A DNA stretch of 22,555 nt from the IMG/VR virus record IMGVR_UViG_3300046304_000020, positions 1 through 22,555 of that record; one strand, 5' to 3'. A model generated the notes under the pieces. It was not told the DNA's origin, searched no databases, and was given only the letters and a program-made list of their open reading frames with translations. The stretch is from a virus. Shown one piece after another: positions 1 through 6,526 of the stretch; position 1 is the first letter of the stretch; every line of letters begins with the position of its first letter. The position numbers were made by a program, and so were the translations under genes.

Positions 1-207
1 GGCATTGTTAAATGTTCCTGTCAATTCCCCGTAGAGAAATATTTCAAAAGAGTTATTCCCTGCCGATATTGGGTATGTGCCGTAGGCATCGCCTTGCACC
101 CCACTGTTTTTCCAATTACAAGCCGTTGCCGTTGCCAATGTCGTTCCCGTTGCGGGTGACCCTGTGGCTGTACCACTTGCTTGTTTCCATGTCCATGTAA
201 CGCCCAT
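1..207 (-). CDS. Tail-associated protein, 3' end cut by the window edge
   Basis: An open frame runs from an ATG at 207 to the left edge with no stop, giving 69 visible residues beginning MGVTWTWKQASGTATG. The visible part is rich in Gly, Thr, Ala and Asn with alternating aromatic residues, a composition common in beta-rich tail tube or tail fibre proteins. No domain is recognisable. It lies last in the leftward virion gene order, after the gp10-like and probable tail-completion genes, where a major tail protein usually sits. Its ATG is 2 bp past the TAG of a 28-aa reading frame, so the two probably share the promoter at 301-333. A tail role is inferred from position and composition only. Confidence 0.55.
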   Translation of the reverse strand, partial: MGVTWTWKQASGTATGSPATGTTLATATACNWKNSGVQGDAYGTYPISAGNNSFEIFLYGELTGTFNNA

Positions 208-209
208 GT

Positions 210-296
210 CTATCTCTTTTTAAAGTTCGTCATTCTAAACCATTCCAACCAAGCTAAAAATGCTTGCACCCGTTGTTTTGTTGGTATTTTGCTCAT
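210..296 (-). CDS. 28-aa basic mini-protein behind a near-perfect promoter
   Basis: ATG at 296, TAG at 210-212, product MSKIPTKQRVQAFLAWLEWF followed by RMTNFKKR. It is basic with one short amphipathic segment (AFLAWLEWF). The case for a gene is its position: a TTTG-N21-TAACTTTG promoter ends exactly 4 nt before the ATG, which would make the mRNA leaderless, and the stop is 2 bp from the ATG of the next tail gene. It may be a real small protein or a leader peptide coupling translation of the tail gene. No homologue is recognised. Confidence 0.4.
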   Translation of the reverse strand: MSKIPTKQRVQAFLAWLEWFRMTNFKKR

Positions 297-300
297 AGGG

Positions 301-333
301 CAAAGTTATAGCTTTTATTTATATCTTTTCAAA
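301..333 (-). promoter_or_regulatory. Bacteroidota-type promoter for the tail gene at the left edge
   Basis: Minus strand reads TTTG (333-330), 21 bp, then TAACTTTG (308-301), matching the Bacteroidota -33/-7 consensus TTTG...TAnnTTTG. The ATG at 296 begins 5 nt after the last G of the -7 box, so transcription is expected to start at or next to the start codon. Confidence 0.6.
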
Positions 334-334
334 A

Positions 335-937
335 TTATATTGGTACGCCACATTCATCCAACAATACCAATGTATCTTCAAAACATGATGGTGACATTAA
401 ATATTTCACCTTTACCCTCATACTCATGTAGTCGTGCGGGTGCATCAAAAAGCCCACCTCCGTTGTGTTGTAGGTGTATTTGCCCGTGAACACACTCTCT
501 GTCTTTGCTTCCTGAGTGACATCTAATATTGTTATCCCTGCATAATCACCACTTGACCAATTGACTGGTATTTCGTCAAGTTCTTTCATAATGGACATAA
601 AGGCTTGCTCACTGTTCCATGTCATTTTCTTGCCGTTGAGCCATGCGACTATTCTGAGTTCTGTTTCAGCCAACCAACCGCCTGTCTTGGGGTCATGTAC
701 GGCACTAATACCTGACACTTCTTCAAAGTATAGAACTGATCGGTAGTTGCTGTTCGGCACAAGGTCTGTCCGTGTTTTTGTCTCACAGTCTCCTGTCACA
801 ACGTTGATCGCATACGGCAATGTCACCTTTTTCTTGCCGTCCATTGTGGTTACAACTTTTACCAAGCCAGCATATTTTTGTAGCCAAGGTAAGGCTGTCA
901 GTTGCCCCAATAAGATATTTGCTATGGCTACGTTCAT
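335..937 (-). CDS. Probable tail completion/terminator-like protein (200 aa)
   Basis: The start taken is the ATG at 937 (MNVAIANILLGQ). An upstream in-frame TTG at 949 overlaps a -7 promoter box, so it is unlikely to be used. The product of 200 aa has mixed alpha/beta composition, no signal peptide and no membrane segment. No catalytic motif is visible. It lies between the gp10-like protein and the tail protein, the usual slot for a tail terminator or head-tail completion protein in long-tailed phages. That role is inferred from gene order. The plus-strand mini-gene island at 1012-1835 separates it from the gp10-like gene, and it has its own candidate -7 box 9 nt upstream. Confidence 0.6.
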   Translation of the reverse strand: MNVAIANILLGQLTALPWLQKYAGLVKVVTTMDGKKKVTLPYAINVVTGDCETKTRTDLVPNSNYRSVLYFEEVSGISAVHDPKTGGWLAETELRIVAWLNGKKMTWNSEQAFMSIMKELDEIPVNWSSGDYAGITILDVTQEAKTESVFTGKYTYNTTEVGFLMHPHDYMSMRVKVKYLMSPSCFEDTLVLLDECGVPI

Positions 938-946
938 GCTTCCCGG

Positions 947-954
947 CAAAAGTA
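947..954 (-). promoter_or_regulatory. -7 box TACTTTTG before the tail-completion gene
   Basis: Minus strand TACTTTTG matches TAnnTTTG and ends 9 nt before the ATG at 937, predicting a leader of only about 5 nt. No TTTG is found at the expected -33 position, so support is weaker than for the promoter at 301-333. The same box variant recurs at 6292, 9479 and 11144. Confidence 0.4.
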
Positions 955-999
955 CTAATTTAGCATCATTCTAATTACGTTTTTGTTGAAAAATAATTT

Positions 1000-1007
1000 T
1001 AGCTTTG
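1000..1007 (+). promoter_or_regulatory. -7 box of a leaderless promoter for the first mini-gene island
   Basis: TAGCTTTG is followed by TGGC and then the ATG at 1012. The stretch TTTGTGGCATGG is identical to the one in front of the RepL-like gene (minus strand, 12206-12195). A TTTG occurs 14 bp upstream, which is too close for the usual 21-bp spacing, so the -33 element is uncertain. Confidence 0.5.
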
Positions 1008-1011
1008 TGGC

Positions 1012-1260
1012 ATGGAAAATATAGACTTTGCGTTCTTCGCATTACTTTTTGGATTGTGGGTTATTGTGTGGCTAACCAGAAACCCGCCAAGAAAGGTAAA
1101 GAAGCAAGCCTGCGTACAATTTACGGACACATTGGATGGCTGTCACAAGATGATAAGTAGCCAAATACAAAATGGGTACACGATATTGTCCTTCTGTTTA
1201 ATCCCCAAAACAGCCACCACGTTTACCATTATCATTTTGTTTGAAGGAACTGAAAGATAG
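1012..1260 (+). CDS. 82-aa membrane mini-protein, first gene of plus-strand island 1
   Basis: ATG at 1012, TAG at 1258-1260. Residues about 6-21 (FAFFALLFGLWVIVWL) form a clear membrane segment, followed by a basic stop-transfer stretch (RNPPRKVKK). A second hydrophobic patch (TFTIIILF) lies near the C-terminus. The N-terminus has few charges before the helix, so orientation is unclear. It is the first of five tightly packed small reading frames placed against the direction of the virion genes. Lysis, superinfection exclusion or host-membrane interaction are possible, but no family is recognised. Confidence 0.5.
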   Translation: MENIDFAFFALLFGLWVIVWLTRNPPRKVKKQACVQFTDTLDGCHKMISSQIQNGYTILSFCLIPKTATTFTIIILFEGTER

Positions 1261-1264
1261 AACT

Positions 1265-1414
1265 ATGTTTGAAAACGGTATTTGGTTATTCTTGTCACAG
1301 ATATATAAACACCCCAAAAGCGTTTATGCTTTTACGGCTTGGTTAACTATTATCAACATTTTGAACTTAATGTGGACAATATGCTTATCAATAAAGCTCC
1401 TGCCTAAATTATGA
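1265..1414 (+). CDS. 49-aa membrane mini-protein
   Basis: ATG at 1265, 4 bp after the stop of the preceding gene, and TGA at 1412-1414. The C-terminal half (from about residue 21, YAFTAWLTIINILNLMWTIC) is one membrane-length hydrophobic segment. The N-terminal part carries an amphipathic stretch and basic residues. The stop overlaps the next start as ATGA, which points to coupled translation and supports a real gene despite the length. Function unknown. Confidence 0.45.
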   Translation: MFENGIWLFLSQIYKHPKSVYAFTAWLTIINILNLMWTICLSIKLLPKL

Positions 1415-1533
1415 TAGTAACAGTAATCCAATCCGCAATTTCTAACCACGACTTCTTAGGGGGCTTGGCTGGCTTTTTACTTTTGATAGTCTGTATTATT
1501 GGGCTATCAAGGGCATTGTCTGAACGCGATTAG
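1411..1533 (+). CDS. 40-aa membrane mini-protein
   Basis: ATG at 1411 overlaps the previous stop (ATGA), TAG at 1531-1533. Residues about 16-32 (GGLAGFLLLIVCIIGLS) are a single membrane helix, followed by a short charged tail (RALSERD). The product resembles small single-pass proteins of phage lysis or exclusion cassettes in form only. Function unknown. Confidence 0.42.
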   Translation: MIVTVIQSAISNHDFLGGLAGFLLLIVCIIGLSRALSERD

Positions 1534-1556
1534 TTAACTTATTATTATCACCCGAA

Positions 1557-1730
1557 ATGAAAGAAAAACTGTCAAAAGAACAACGCGAGAAATTTGATTT
1601 TTTTGCGATAGCAATTGAAGCGGCAACAAGAAGGCATAAGAATGGCACCGAAACTGCGTAGGATGTATATTTACTCCTCAAAGTCAGTGGTGCTTTTAAT
1701 AGGTTGAAAAAAATCACACAGAAAAAATAA
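1557..1730 (+). pseudogene. Small helical protein gene interrupted by an in-frame amber codon
   Basis: ATG at 1557 opens a frame that reads 34 codons (MKEKLSKEQREKFDFFAIAI then EAATRRHKNGTETA) to a TAG at 1659-1661. It then continues in frame for 22 sense codons (DVYLLLKVSGAFNRLKKITQ then KK) to a TAA at 1728-1730. The second part keeps the helical, Lys-rich character of the first, and its stop lies 3 bp from the next ATG, matching the tight packing of the island. One base change (for example GAG to TAG) would restore a 57-aa protein. Alternatives are a genuine 34-aa protein with a fortuitous open tail, or a sequencing error. TAG ends several other genes here, so general amber reassignment is unlikely. 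Confidence 0.45.
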
Positions 1731-1733
1731 CCG

Positions 1734-1835
1734 ATGGATTGGCCTATAATTTTTGTTGCGTTTAGTATTGGGTGGGCTTTGGGGATGGTGGCTTGTTTAC
1801 TTTTGTTGGCACATCATGCAAACAAACGGGAATAA
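1734..1835 (+). CDS. 33-aa membrane mini-protein
   Basis: ATG at 1734, TAA at 1833-1835. Nearly the whole product is one hydrophobic helix (WPIIFVAFSIGWALGMVACL), ending in a basic tail (HHANKRE). It closes the five-gene plus-strand island 1 bp before the stop of the convergent gp10-like gene. That exact fit between neighbours argues that the island is a functional insertion. Function unknown. Confidence 0.42.
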   Translation: MDWPIIFVAFSIGWALGMVACLLLLAHHANKRE

Positions 1836-1836
1836 A

Positions 1837-2322
1837 CTATTGAACCCTCATTTCGGCAGGCAGTAATTTCATTATCTTTTCGTTAAAGTCGTCTTGCATT
1901 TCTTCCTCTAAGTGTTCCAATTCTAAATCAGAAATGTCAAGGGCGAATCCTTTGTAATGTTCTAATTCAACTAACTTTTTAATGGTGCCTGGGTTTTGTC
2001 CACCCAAAGTCGCTGTTGTTTCTGTATTTCCCACTAACCCTATCCCCCGCCACATATCACCCGTAAAGGTTAAATCAACGAAATTCAGGTTCGGGTTTGT
2101 TCTTAATACCCTATTCTTGTCTATTTTATATTGGCGGTAACTCTCACTGTAAGGAGACATCATGAATAAGTTTGGGTATCGGGCTGTTTTACCTGTTGTT
2201 TGAACTCTCGTTTGAATTGTCTCTTTTGCGTTTGAAACAGCCAAAACAGCCATTTCGCCCATTATTTTAGGTAAAGCATCCTGTATCTTTTGAATATTCG
2301 CTATGGCCGCATCGAGTGTCAT
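1837..2322 (-). CDS. HK97 gp10-like / phage virion morphogenesis protein (161 aa)
   Basis: ATG at 2322 overlaps the TGA of the upstream 360-aa gene (ATGA); TAG at 1837-1839. The N-terminus (DAAIANIQKIQDALPKIMGE) is a long helix, followed by a basic, polar region with a Ser/Tyr-rich loop and a GDMWRGI segment. This layout resembles gp10-like and virion-morphogenesis proteins, which act at the head-tail joint and fall after the capsid gene. Length is in the usual range. The family call is by pattern and context, since no catalytic motif exists to confirm it. Confidence 0.6.
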   Translation of the reverse strand: MTLDAAIANIQKIQDALPKIMGEMAVLAVSNAKETIQTRVQTTGKTARYPNLFMMSPYSESYRQYKIDKNRVLRTNPNLNFVDLTFTGDMWRGIGLVGNTETTATLGGQNPGTIKKLVELEHYKGFALDISDLELEHLEEEMQDDFNEKIMKLLPAEMRVQ

Positions 2323-3401
2323 ATCAAAGCCGTTACAATATTTATCTTTGATTCACAGGTATAGCACCCGCTTTGGCTTACATCAATCACGGTTCCCAAA
2401 TGAGCAACCTTCTCGGTGTAGTATTGTGCCGCTAAAACAGCATTGTTAGCCATTGTCTCGCGGTTCATCAGCACTGCTGAGTTTATGTTCTGTGAGTTGA
2501 GAATCATATTCAATGCGTAGTAAACCGTTTTGTCTCTTACTGTGCTTGCTATCAATAGTGCATTTGGGTTGCCTAAGTAGTCCAAATTGTCACATATCAC
2601 CTGTTTTGAATCACAGGTCACCTGACATTCTACCACAAAGCCATTCATCACATTGCTGTTGGCCATAGCATCTTTCATCTCCTGATGAGTGTCTGCCTGA
2701 ATACCGCCTACCATTAAGGAATTATACCACATCCTGTCCGCTTGGTACTCGTTCCCCCATTGGGTGCAGTTAGGTGAAAAGCCACAACAGGCAATGGCAT
2801 TGGTCAAAGCACGGGCTGATGTTTGTTCTGCCACAAGGTAGTATTCTACTTCTCCACCGTCGTACATGGGTAGTTCGTAGTTCAACGTTGCCGAAAACGT
2901 TAATACATTGGCTACACATGCGATGGTGAAAGAATGAACTGACACCGTTGTCAGGCTGCTGTATATCCTGCATTGGTAAGTTGCCGTTGTGTCCATGCAA
3001 AGCCCTACCCGTTCTATTTTCAACACCCCGTTTTTTGTTGGTTTGGGGTATAGGGCTATGCCATAGTAGTTCTTTGAAATAACCGTGGTGTCTGTCGATG
3101 TAAATTTCCTTTTGCCAATCGAGCCGACAAAGTTGTTATTTGCTTTTTTCTGATTCTTGGCAATAGCTACCTGTACGTCCGAGATAAAATCATTTATTGC
3201 ATTTGTCCGTGCTGTGGCCAACATCGGGAATAATCCGTCATTGGCACAATCGGCTGCGGCCTCTGCCATGTTAAGATTCAGAAATTCATGTTCGTCAATG
3301 TAGTACCCCGATTCTGAAAGATCGCTCGTAGATGTGTCGGTGAAACAGGAACAGGCCGTCCTACTCAGCCCAATAATATTATTTAAACAGGTAAGTGCCA
3401 T
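2319..3401 (-). CDS. Cysteine-rich phage structural protein of unknown role (360 aa)
   Basis: ATG at 3401, TGA at 2319-2321, overlapping the next ATG. The protein is unusually Cys-rich for a virion component, with clusters near the N-terminus (CSCF about residues 18-21), in the middle (IACCGF) and at the C-terminus (CYTC). A middle region from about residue 115 to 190 looks beta-rich (VLKIERVGLC, ATYQCRIYSS). The rest is helical with Ala/Asn-rich stretches. It lies directly after the major capsid gene, where head decoration or connector proteins are found. The cysteines could bind metal or form cross-links in the particle. I do not recognise the family. Confidence 0.65.
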   Translation of the reverse strand: MALTCLNNIIGLSRTACSCFTDTSTSDLSESGYYIDEHEFLNLNMAEAAADCANDGLFPMLATARTNAINDFISDVQVAIAKNQKKANNNFVGSIGKRKFTSTDTTVISKNYYGIALYPKPTKNGVLKIERVGLCMDTTATYQCRIYSSLTTVSVHSFTIACVANVLTFSATLNYELPMYDGGEVEYYLVAEQTSARALTNAIACCGFSPNCTQWGNEYQADRMWYNSLMVGGIQADTHQEMKDAMANSNVMNGFVVECQVTCDSKQVICDNLDYLGNPNALLIASTVRDKTVYYALNMILNSQNINSAVLMNRETMANNAVLAAQYYTEKVAHLGTVIDVSQSGCYTCESKINIVTALI

Positions 3402-3418
3402 AGTCTTTCACCGCCAAA

Positions 3419-3436
3419 GGGGGCAATAAAGCCCCC
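3419..3436 (-). terminator. GC hairpin between capsid gene and the next structural gene
   Basis: GGGGGC (3419-3424) and GCCCCC (3431-3436) pair perfectly around a 6-nt loop. Read on the minus strand the stem is followed only by TTTGGCGG, so it is a weak intrinsic terminator at best. It may attenuate transcription after the highly expressed capsid gene or protect an mRNA 3' end. Confidence 0.45.
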
Positions 3437-3455
3437 GTTGATCGTATGTTTTTTT

Positions 3456-3477
3456 GGTCGCTGAACGAAGTCGAAGC
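3456..3477 (+). repeat. 22-bp interspersed repeat, intergenic copy A
   Basis: GGTCGCTGAACGAAGTCGAA plus two further bases, starting 42 bp past the capsid gene's hairpin side and ending just before the capsid stop codon. It matches copy C at 8723 in 19 of 22 positions. All three copies read the same way on the plus strand. Confidence 0.7.
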
Positions 3478-3478
3478 G

Positions 3479-4657
3479 TTAGCTTCCGCTTTGTGCGTTG
3501 TTGAAGAACCTCAGTACGCCTGTATTTTCGCTGTCACATCCCAATGGGTTTAGCCAGATGCCTGCGTTAACAGTCATACGGAAGTGATGCTCAATTTCGT
3601 TGGCCACACAGTATGGCTTGTAAAGTACATCGTACTCAACGCCTGCCAAGTTCTGTGAACCAATTTTCCATGCGGTGTATATGCCGTCAAAGTTTCTTGG
3701 GGTTGTATCCCAATATGCTTTTGACGCAAAGGCAACAGCACCCTGATCAATCATGTATGTAACATGGTCGGGGGTGTTTCCTGTAACAACATTCCAAGGG
3801 TCGAAATAAATCTTCATCGCTGAAAATTTGTTTATCAAGTCCTTGTCGTTTGCGTTTACCGCACTCATTTGTGCATTCCAATATTCGCCTTTGAGATTTG
3901 AACCGTTCAAAAGGAAAGGGTTATCAAATTGGTTCATCTCTGCCAATGTCACAAACTCTCCGAAAAGGTCTGCTGTCCAATCTGCGGCGGGTATGGTGTC
4001 ATACCCTGTACCTTGTGCAAGCCCTGTTTCCCATTGGTTCACGCCTGCGAAGTTGTTCAGCCAAGGTATCATGGTAGCTGCAAGATAGTTATCCAAAACG
4101 ACACCACCATTTTTAAACCCAAGAGCGATAAACTCCTCTGGCTCCATAGCCAATCCCCTAAATTCTTTCTCTTTCACATAAAATTCGTGTTGCTGACTGA
4201 TGTTCATAATCATGTCTTTTTTCACACCCTCCAATTCGTCACCGCCAATAGTACATTCCGTAGAAAGTGCTGTGGTGGTCGTGTTACAGGTTTTGCCCCA
4301 AATAAGGGATAGTGTCCTGTCCTTACCTGTTTGCAATTCTGCTAATTGGGCTGTGTTGTTTTCGATGATTGCCTGTGCTGTCTGCACATGAGGGTTCATG
4401 TGTTTCACACGGGTGTTGGTATCCCACTTTCCTTCTGCCCTTGCCTGAATAGCCAAGAGTGCGATGTCGGAAAACGTTCCCGCCACGCCAAAAGAGGTAA
4501 AACTTTTCTGCCCGAACAATAAGCCCGAACATCCAAACGCAAACAAAGCAATGGCTAACCGCATGACGGCATCCCCGATACTTTGGCTTTGGGCTACAAT
4601 CGCCACTCCAAGCAGCAAGAACCCGATAATTAACATTCTATTTTTCATTCTATTCAC
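3479..4657 (-). CDS. Major capsid protein with an unusual hydrophobic N-terminus (392 aa)
   Basis: ATG at 4657, 4 bp after the scaffold stop; TAA at 3479-3481. The call rests on order (directly after the scaffold gene) and size. The body from about residue 53 (SFTSFGVAGTFSDIALLAIQ) onward is a soluble alpha/beta protein with many Asn, Trp and aromatic residues, suitable for a capsid subunit of HK97 type. The first 50 residues differ sharply: a basic start, a hydrophobic core with a signal-peptide look (IIGFLLLGVAIVAQSQS, about residues 10-26) and a second hydrophobic stretch (RLAIALFAFGCSGLLF, about 33-48). This could be a cleaved delta-like region, an in-frame fusion to a small membrane gene, or a wrong start, but no convincing later ATG exists before residue 87. 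Confidence 0.7.
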   Translation of the reverse strand: MNRMKNRMLIIGFLLLGVAIVAQSQSIGDAVMRLAIALFAFGCSGLLFGQKSFTSFGVAGTFSDIALLAIQARAEGKWDTNTRVKHMNPHVQTAQAIIENNTAQLAELQTGKDRTLSLIWGKTCNTTTTALSTECTIGGDELEGVKKDMIMNISQQHEFYVKEKEFRGLAMEPEEFIALGFKNGGVVLDNYLAATMIPWLNNFAGVNQWETGLAQGTGYDTIPAADWTADLFGEFVTLAEMNQFDNPFLLNGSNLKGEYWNAQMSAVNANDKDLINKFSAMKIYFDPWNVVTGNTPDHVTYMIDQGAVAFASKAYWDTTPRNFDGIYTAWKIGSQNLAGVEYDVLYKPYCVANEIEHHFRMTVNAGIWLNPLGCDSENTGVLRFFNNAQSGS

Positions 4658-4661
4658 AATT

Positions 4662-5567
4662 TCAAATTTGTCCGGCCTTTTTCATTTCGTTGTACCGGTC
4701 TAACGCTGCATCTTTTTCTTCGGGTGTCTTGGCATCTGTAAATGCTTTCAACAATTCAGCACCCGTTGATGCTGTTACGGGTTTTGCCGCTCCCCCCGAC
4801 CCTGCCCCACCGTCGCCTGCGTTACCCGCACTACTCCTGTCGGTGGATGCTTTAAATTCAAAGGCACGTTCTGCAACAGATTTTACATGGTTGTCAAATG
4901 GTATTCTATTGCCATGACCGTCCTGTAAGTCGTTGCCGTCTTTGTCAATTAGGACAATCTTCCCATCTCTAACCTCGTAGTTACTCGCCTCCAATTCCCT
5001 TACAAACAAATTGTCTATTTGGGTTTTGGCTTTTATGGTGTCTGTTGGAAGTATTGGGTTAAGCCCGTTGAATATTGCCAATGCCTGATCTTTCACCGTT
5101 TGAAAGGTTTGAGATTTTGTCATCTGCACCTTAAACTCATTCACCTTTTGGTCGAAGTCCGTTTCAAGTTGCTTTACTTTGTTGTTGCTTGCTTCTACTG
5201 CATCCAAATACCATTTAGATTTCAGCACTTTGTCCTCCGTAAGCTCTGTTCCCCCCTGCGGTGCTTTGGCTGATAGAACCGTTTCAATAAGTTTGAACGG
5301 GTCGGCCTCGTCAACTTCGAGTTTATACTGCTCTTTTATTTTGGCTGTGATGGCCGTGATGGCATCTGTCTTTGCTTTTTCGATAGCTGCTTTGGTGTCA
5401 GGCTTTAGTTTTTTAACCCTTTCAACGTCAAGTGCAAGAAACGATTCCAATGCGGTATCATTAATTTCTTTCTCCGTGCCTTCCTTATAAAGGATAGGGG
5501 TAATTTCCTCTGAACTCAGGCCGTGTGATTTATTTAACAAGCCTATTAAGATTTCTTCTGCTGTCAT
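4662..5567 (-). CDS. Capsid scaffolding protein (301 aa)
   Basis: ATG at 5567 overlaps the TGA of the 65-aa gene (ATGA); TGA at 4662-4664. Residues about 40-160 are charged and helical with heptad-like Lys/Glu patterning, as expected of a coiled-coil scaffold. A Gly/Ala/Ser-rich linker (about residues 245-265) precedes a short helical C-terminal segment rich in Lys and Glu, which in scaffolds is the capsid-binding end. It lies immediately upstream of the major capsid gene, the standard place. No protease motif is visible, so the scaffold is probably released or cut by another protein. Function is from composition and context. Confidence 0.75.
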   Translation of the reverse strand: MTAEEILIGLLNKSHGLSSEEITPILYKEGTEKEINDTALESFLALDVERVKKLKPDTKAAIEKAKTDAITAITAKIKEQYKLEVDEADPFKLIETVLSAKAPQGGTELTEDKVLKSKWYLDAVEASNNKVKQLETDFDQKVNEFKVQMTKSQTFQTVKDQALAIFNGLNPILPTDTIKAKTQIDNLFVRELEASNYEVRDGKIVLIDKDGNDLQDGHGNRIPFDNHVKSVAERAFEFKASTDRSSAGNAGDGGAGSGGAAKPVTASTGAELLKAFTDAKTPEEKDAALDRYNEMKKAGQI

Positions 5568-5761
5568 TTTTTCTTTTTGTTTGCTTCAATTTGTTTTTTG
5601 ATGTTTTTGATCTCCTGTATTGTCCTTTCAGACAACTGTACCACCTTGCGGTCATTTTCGTCCGCCCTACTCCAGTGTTTATACACCGTGTCTTTTTGGG
5701 CTTCCCACTCGGCCTCGCTTATCTCGCGGGGGTACTTGGCAAGTGTGCTTACTATTTTCAT
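5564..5761 (-). CDS. 65-aa charged protein in the head operon
   Basis: Both ends overlap their neighbours by 4 bp: ATG at 5761 with the stop of the upstream gene, and TGA at 5564-5566 with the scaffold ATG. The product is highly charged, helical and ends in a poly-Lys tail (QIEANKKKK). The coupling makes it a real gene. It may assist assembly or be a decoration or minor scaffold component. No family is recognised. Confidence 0.6.
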   Translation of the reverse strand: MKIVSTLAKYPREISEAEWEAQKDTVYKHWSRADENDRKVVQLSERTIQEIKNIKKQIEANKKKK

Positions 5762-6252
5762 GCGATAAGCCCCAATAGTGTGGCCTTGTTCATTATAGGT
5801 GTGGTTGTAACACCTTCCTGCCTCAATATGTTCCGCAATTCAGCGTTTGTCATTTCGCTGTATATAGATGTGTTGGCCGTTGTGGTTATTGATGCCCTCG
5901 GAACCCCCGTGAGAAGCAACCCTTCCAACTCCATGTTTTCCATATCAGCATCGAATGGGATTCCCTGTTCCTGTAACTTGGCCACCAATTCTTTTCTTGT
6001 GGTTTTGGGTGCGGTGTTTAGTTCAACACCTTCGGGCAACCCACCATTCTTTCTTGTTTCAACAATTTGTTTGTACCTCTCAATTTCATCTCTTGTTTTG
6101 TCCGAAAGTACGGGCGGTTGGAATTTGATTTCCTTCCAGTTTCTCTGTTGGTTAGGGTCGTTTTTAATAACCTCCCAATTTTTCGGTGAGAAACGTCTTT
6201 CTACCCTTCTCCCATTCGGGAACTCTAAAAACGCATAAACATCTGCTTGCAT
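5758..6252 (-). CDS. Head-operon protein with two HeH/SAP-like helical repeats (164 aa)
   Basis: ATG at 6252, TGA at 5758-5760 overlapping the next ATG. The C-terminal half holds two similar helix-extended-loop-helix units: TRKELVAKLQEQGIPFDADM at about residues 84-103 with its following helix, and TNAELRNILRQEGVTTTPIM at about residues 135-154 followed by NKATLLGLI. Such HeH/SAP/LEM-like units often bind nucleic acid or mediate contacts in phage head and Rho-N-like proteins. The N-terminal half (YAFLEFPNGRRVERRFSPKN) is basic and beta-like. It is first in the scaffold-capsid run and has its own promoter at 6300-6333. Confidence 0.6.
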   Translation of the reverse strand: MQADVYAFLEFPNGRRVERRFSPKNWEVIKNDPNQQRNWKEIKFQPPVLSDKTRDEIERYKQIVETRKNGGLPEGVELNTAPKTTRKELVAKLQEQGIPFDADMENMELEGLLLTGVPRASITTTANTSIYSEMTNAELRNILRQEGVTTTPIMNKATLLGLIA

Positions 6253-6266
6253 AAAATCTTTTTAAG

Positions 6267-6299
6267 TTTGCTATTTAGAATATTTCTAAATTACTTTTG
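6267..6299 (+). promoter_or_regulatory. Promoter of plus-strand island 2
   Basis: TTTG (6267-6270), 21 bp, TACTTTTG (6292-6299). This is the best-formed promoter in the window. The ATG of the downstream gene is at 6320, giving a leader of about 15 nt. Its -7 box abuts the -7 box of the divergent minus-strand promoter. Confidence 0.65.
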
Positions 6300-6333
6300 C
6301 AAATATATTTCTATTATCTATGACAAATGCAAA
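6300..6333 (-). promoter_or_regulatory. Promoter of the scaffold-capsid gene run
   Basis: Minus strand TTTG (6333-6330), 22 bp, TATATTTG (6307-6300), with the gene start at 6252. The -7 boxes of this and the opposing promoter lie back to back (6292-6299 and 6300-6307), so RNA polymerase should be able to occupy only one at a time. Confidence 0.6.
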
Positions 6334-6526
6334 TATTATAGAAAAAATAAATAAGGGTTGGTCGTTGAGCGGAGTCGAAACATGGTGGAAATCATTGTTT
6401 ATTGCTGTCACCAACCTTTGTAAGATTGTAATTATATATGGGTTGGTGGGTGTTATCCTGCTTACCCCAATTATAAAAGGCTTATGGCTGCTGTCAAAAA
6501 TCTATTGGAATTTACTACCTTTTTAA
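6320..6526 (+). CDS. 68-aa two-segment membrane protein, island 2 (holin-like in form)
   Basis: ATG at 6320, TAA at 6524-6526. The N-terminal 22 residues are soluble. They are followed by an amphipathic stretch and one or two membrane segments (LCKIVIIYGLVGVILLTPII, then GLWLLSKIYW). Size and layout fit a small holin or another membrane effector, but no conserved motif supports a specific family. Residues 14-21 (WSLSGVET) are encoded by a copy of the 22-bp repeat. The gene sits in a plus-strand pair inside the minus-strand head operon and has a near-consensus promoter. Confidence 0.55.
   Translation: MTNANIIEKINKGWSLSGVETWWKSLFIAVTNLCKIVIIYGLVGVILLTPIIKGLWLLSKIYWNLLPF
6360..6381 (+). repeat. 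22-bp interspersed repeat, coding copy B
   Basis: GGTCGTTGAGCGGAGTCGAA plus AC, lying in frame inside the 68-aa membrane protein gene, where it encodes WSLSGVET. It differs from copy C (8723) at five positions. Confidence 0.65.

Noticed and set aside
1531-1837. Amber (TAG) reassignment to a sense codon in this phage
   Set aside because: TAG ends several genes whose extension would run antisense through well-supported genes (for example past 6750), and no suppressor tRNA is visible in the window.
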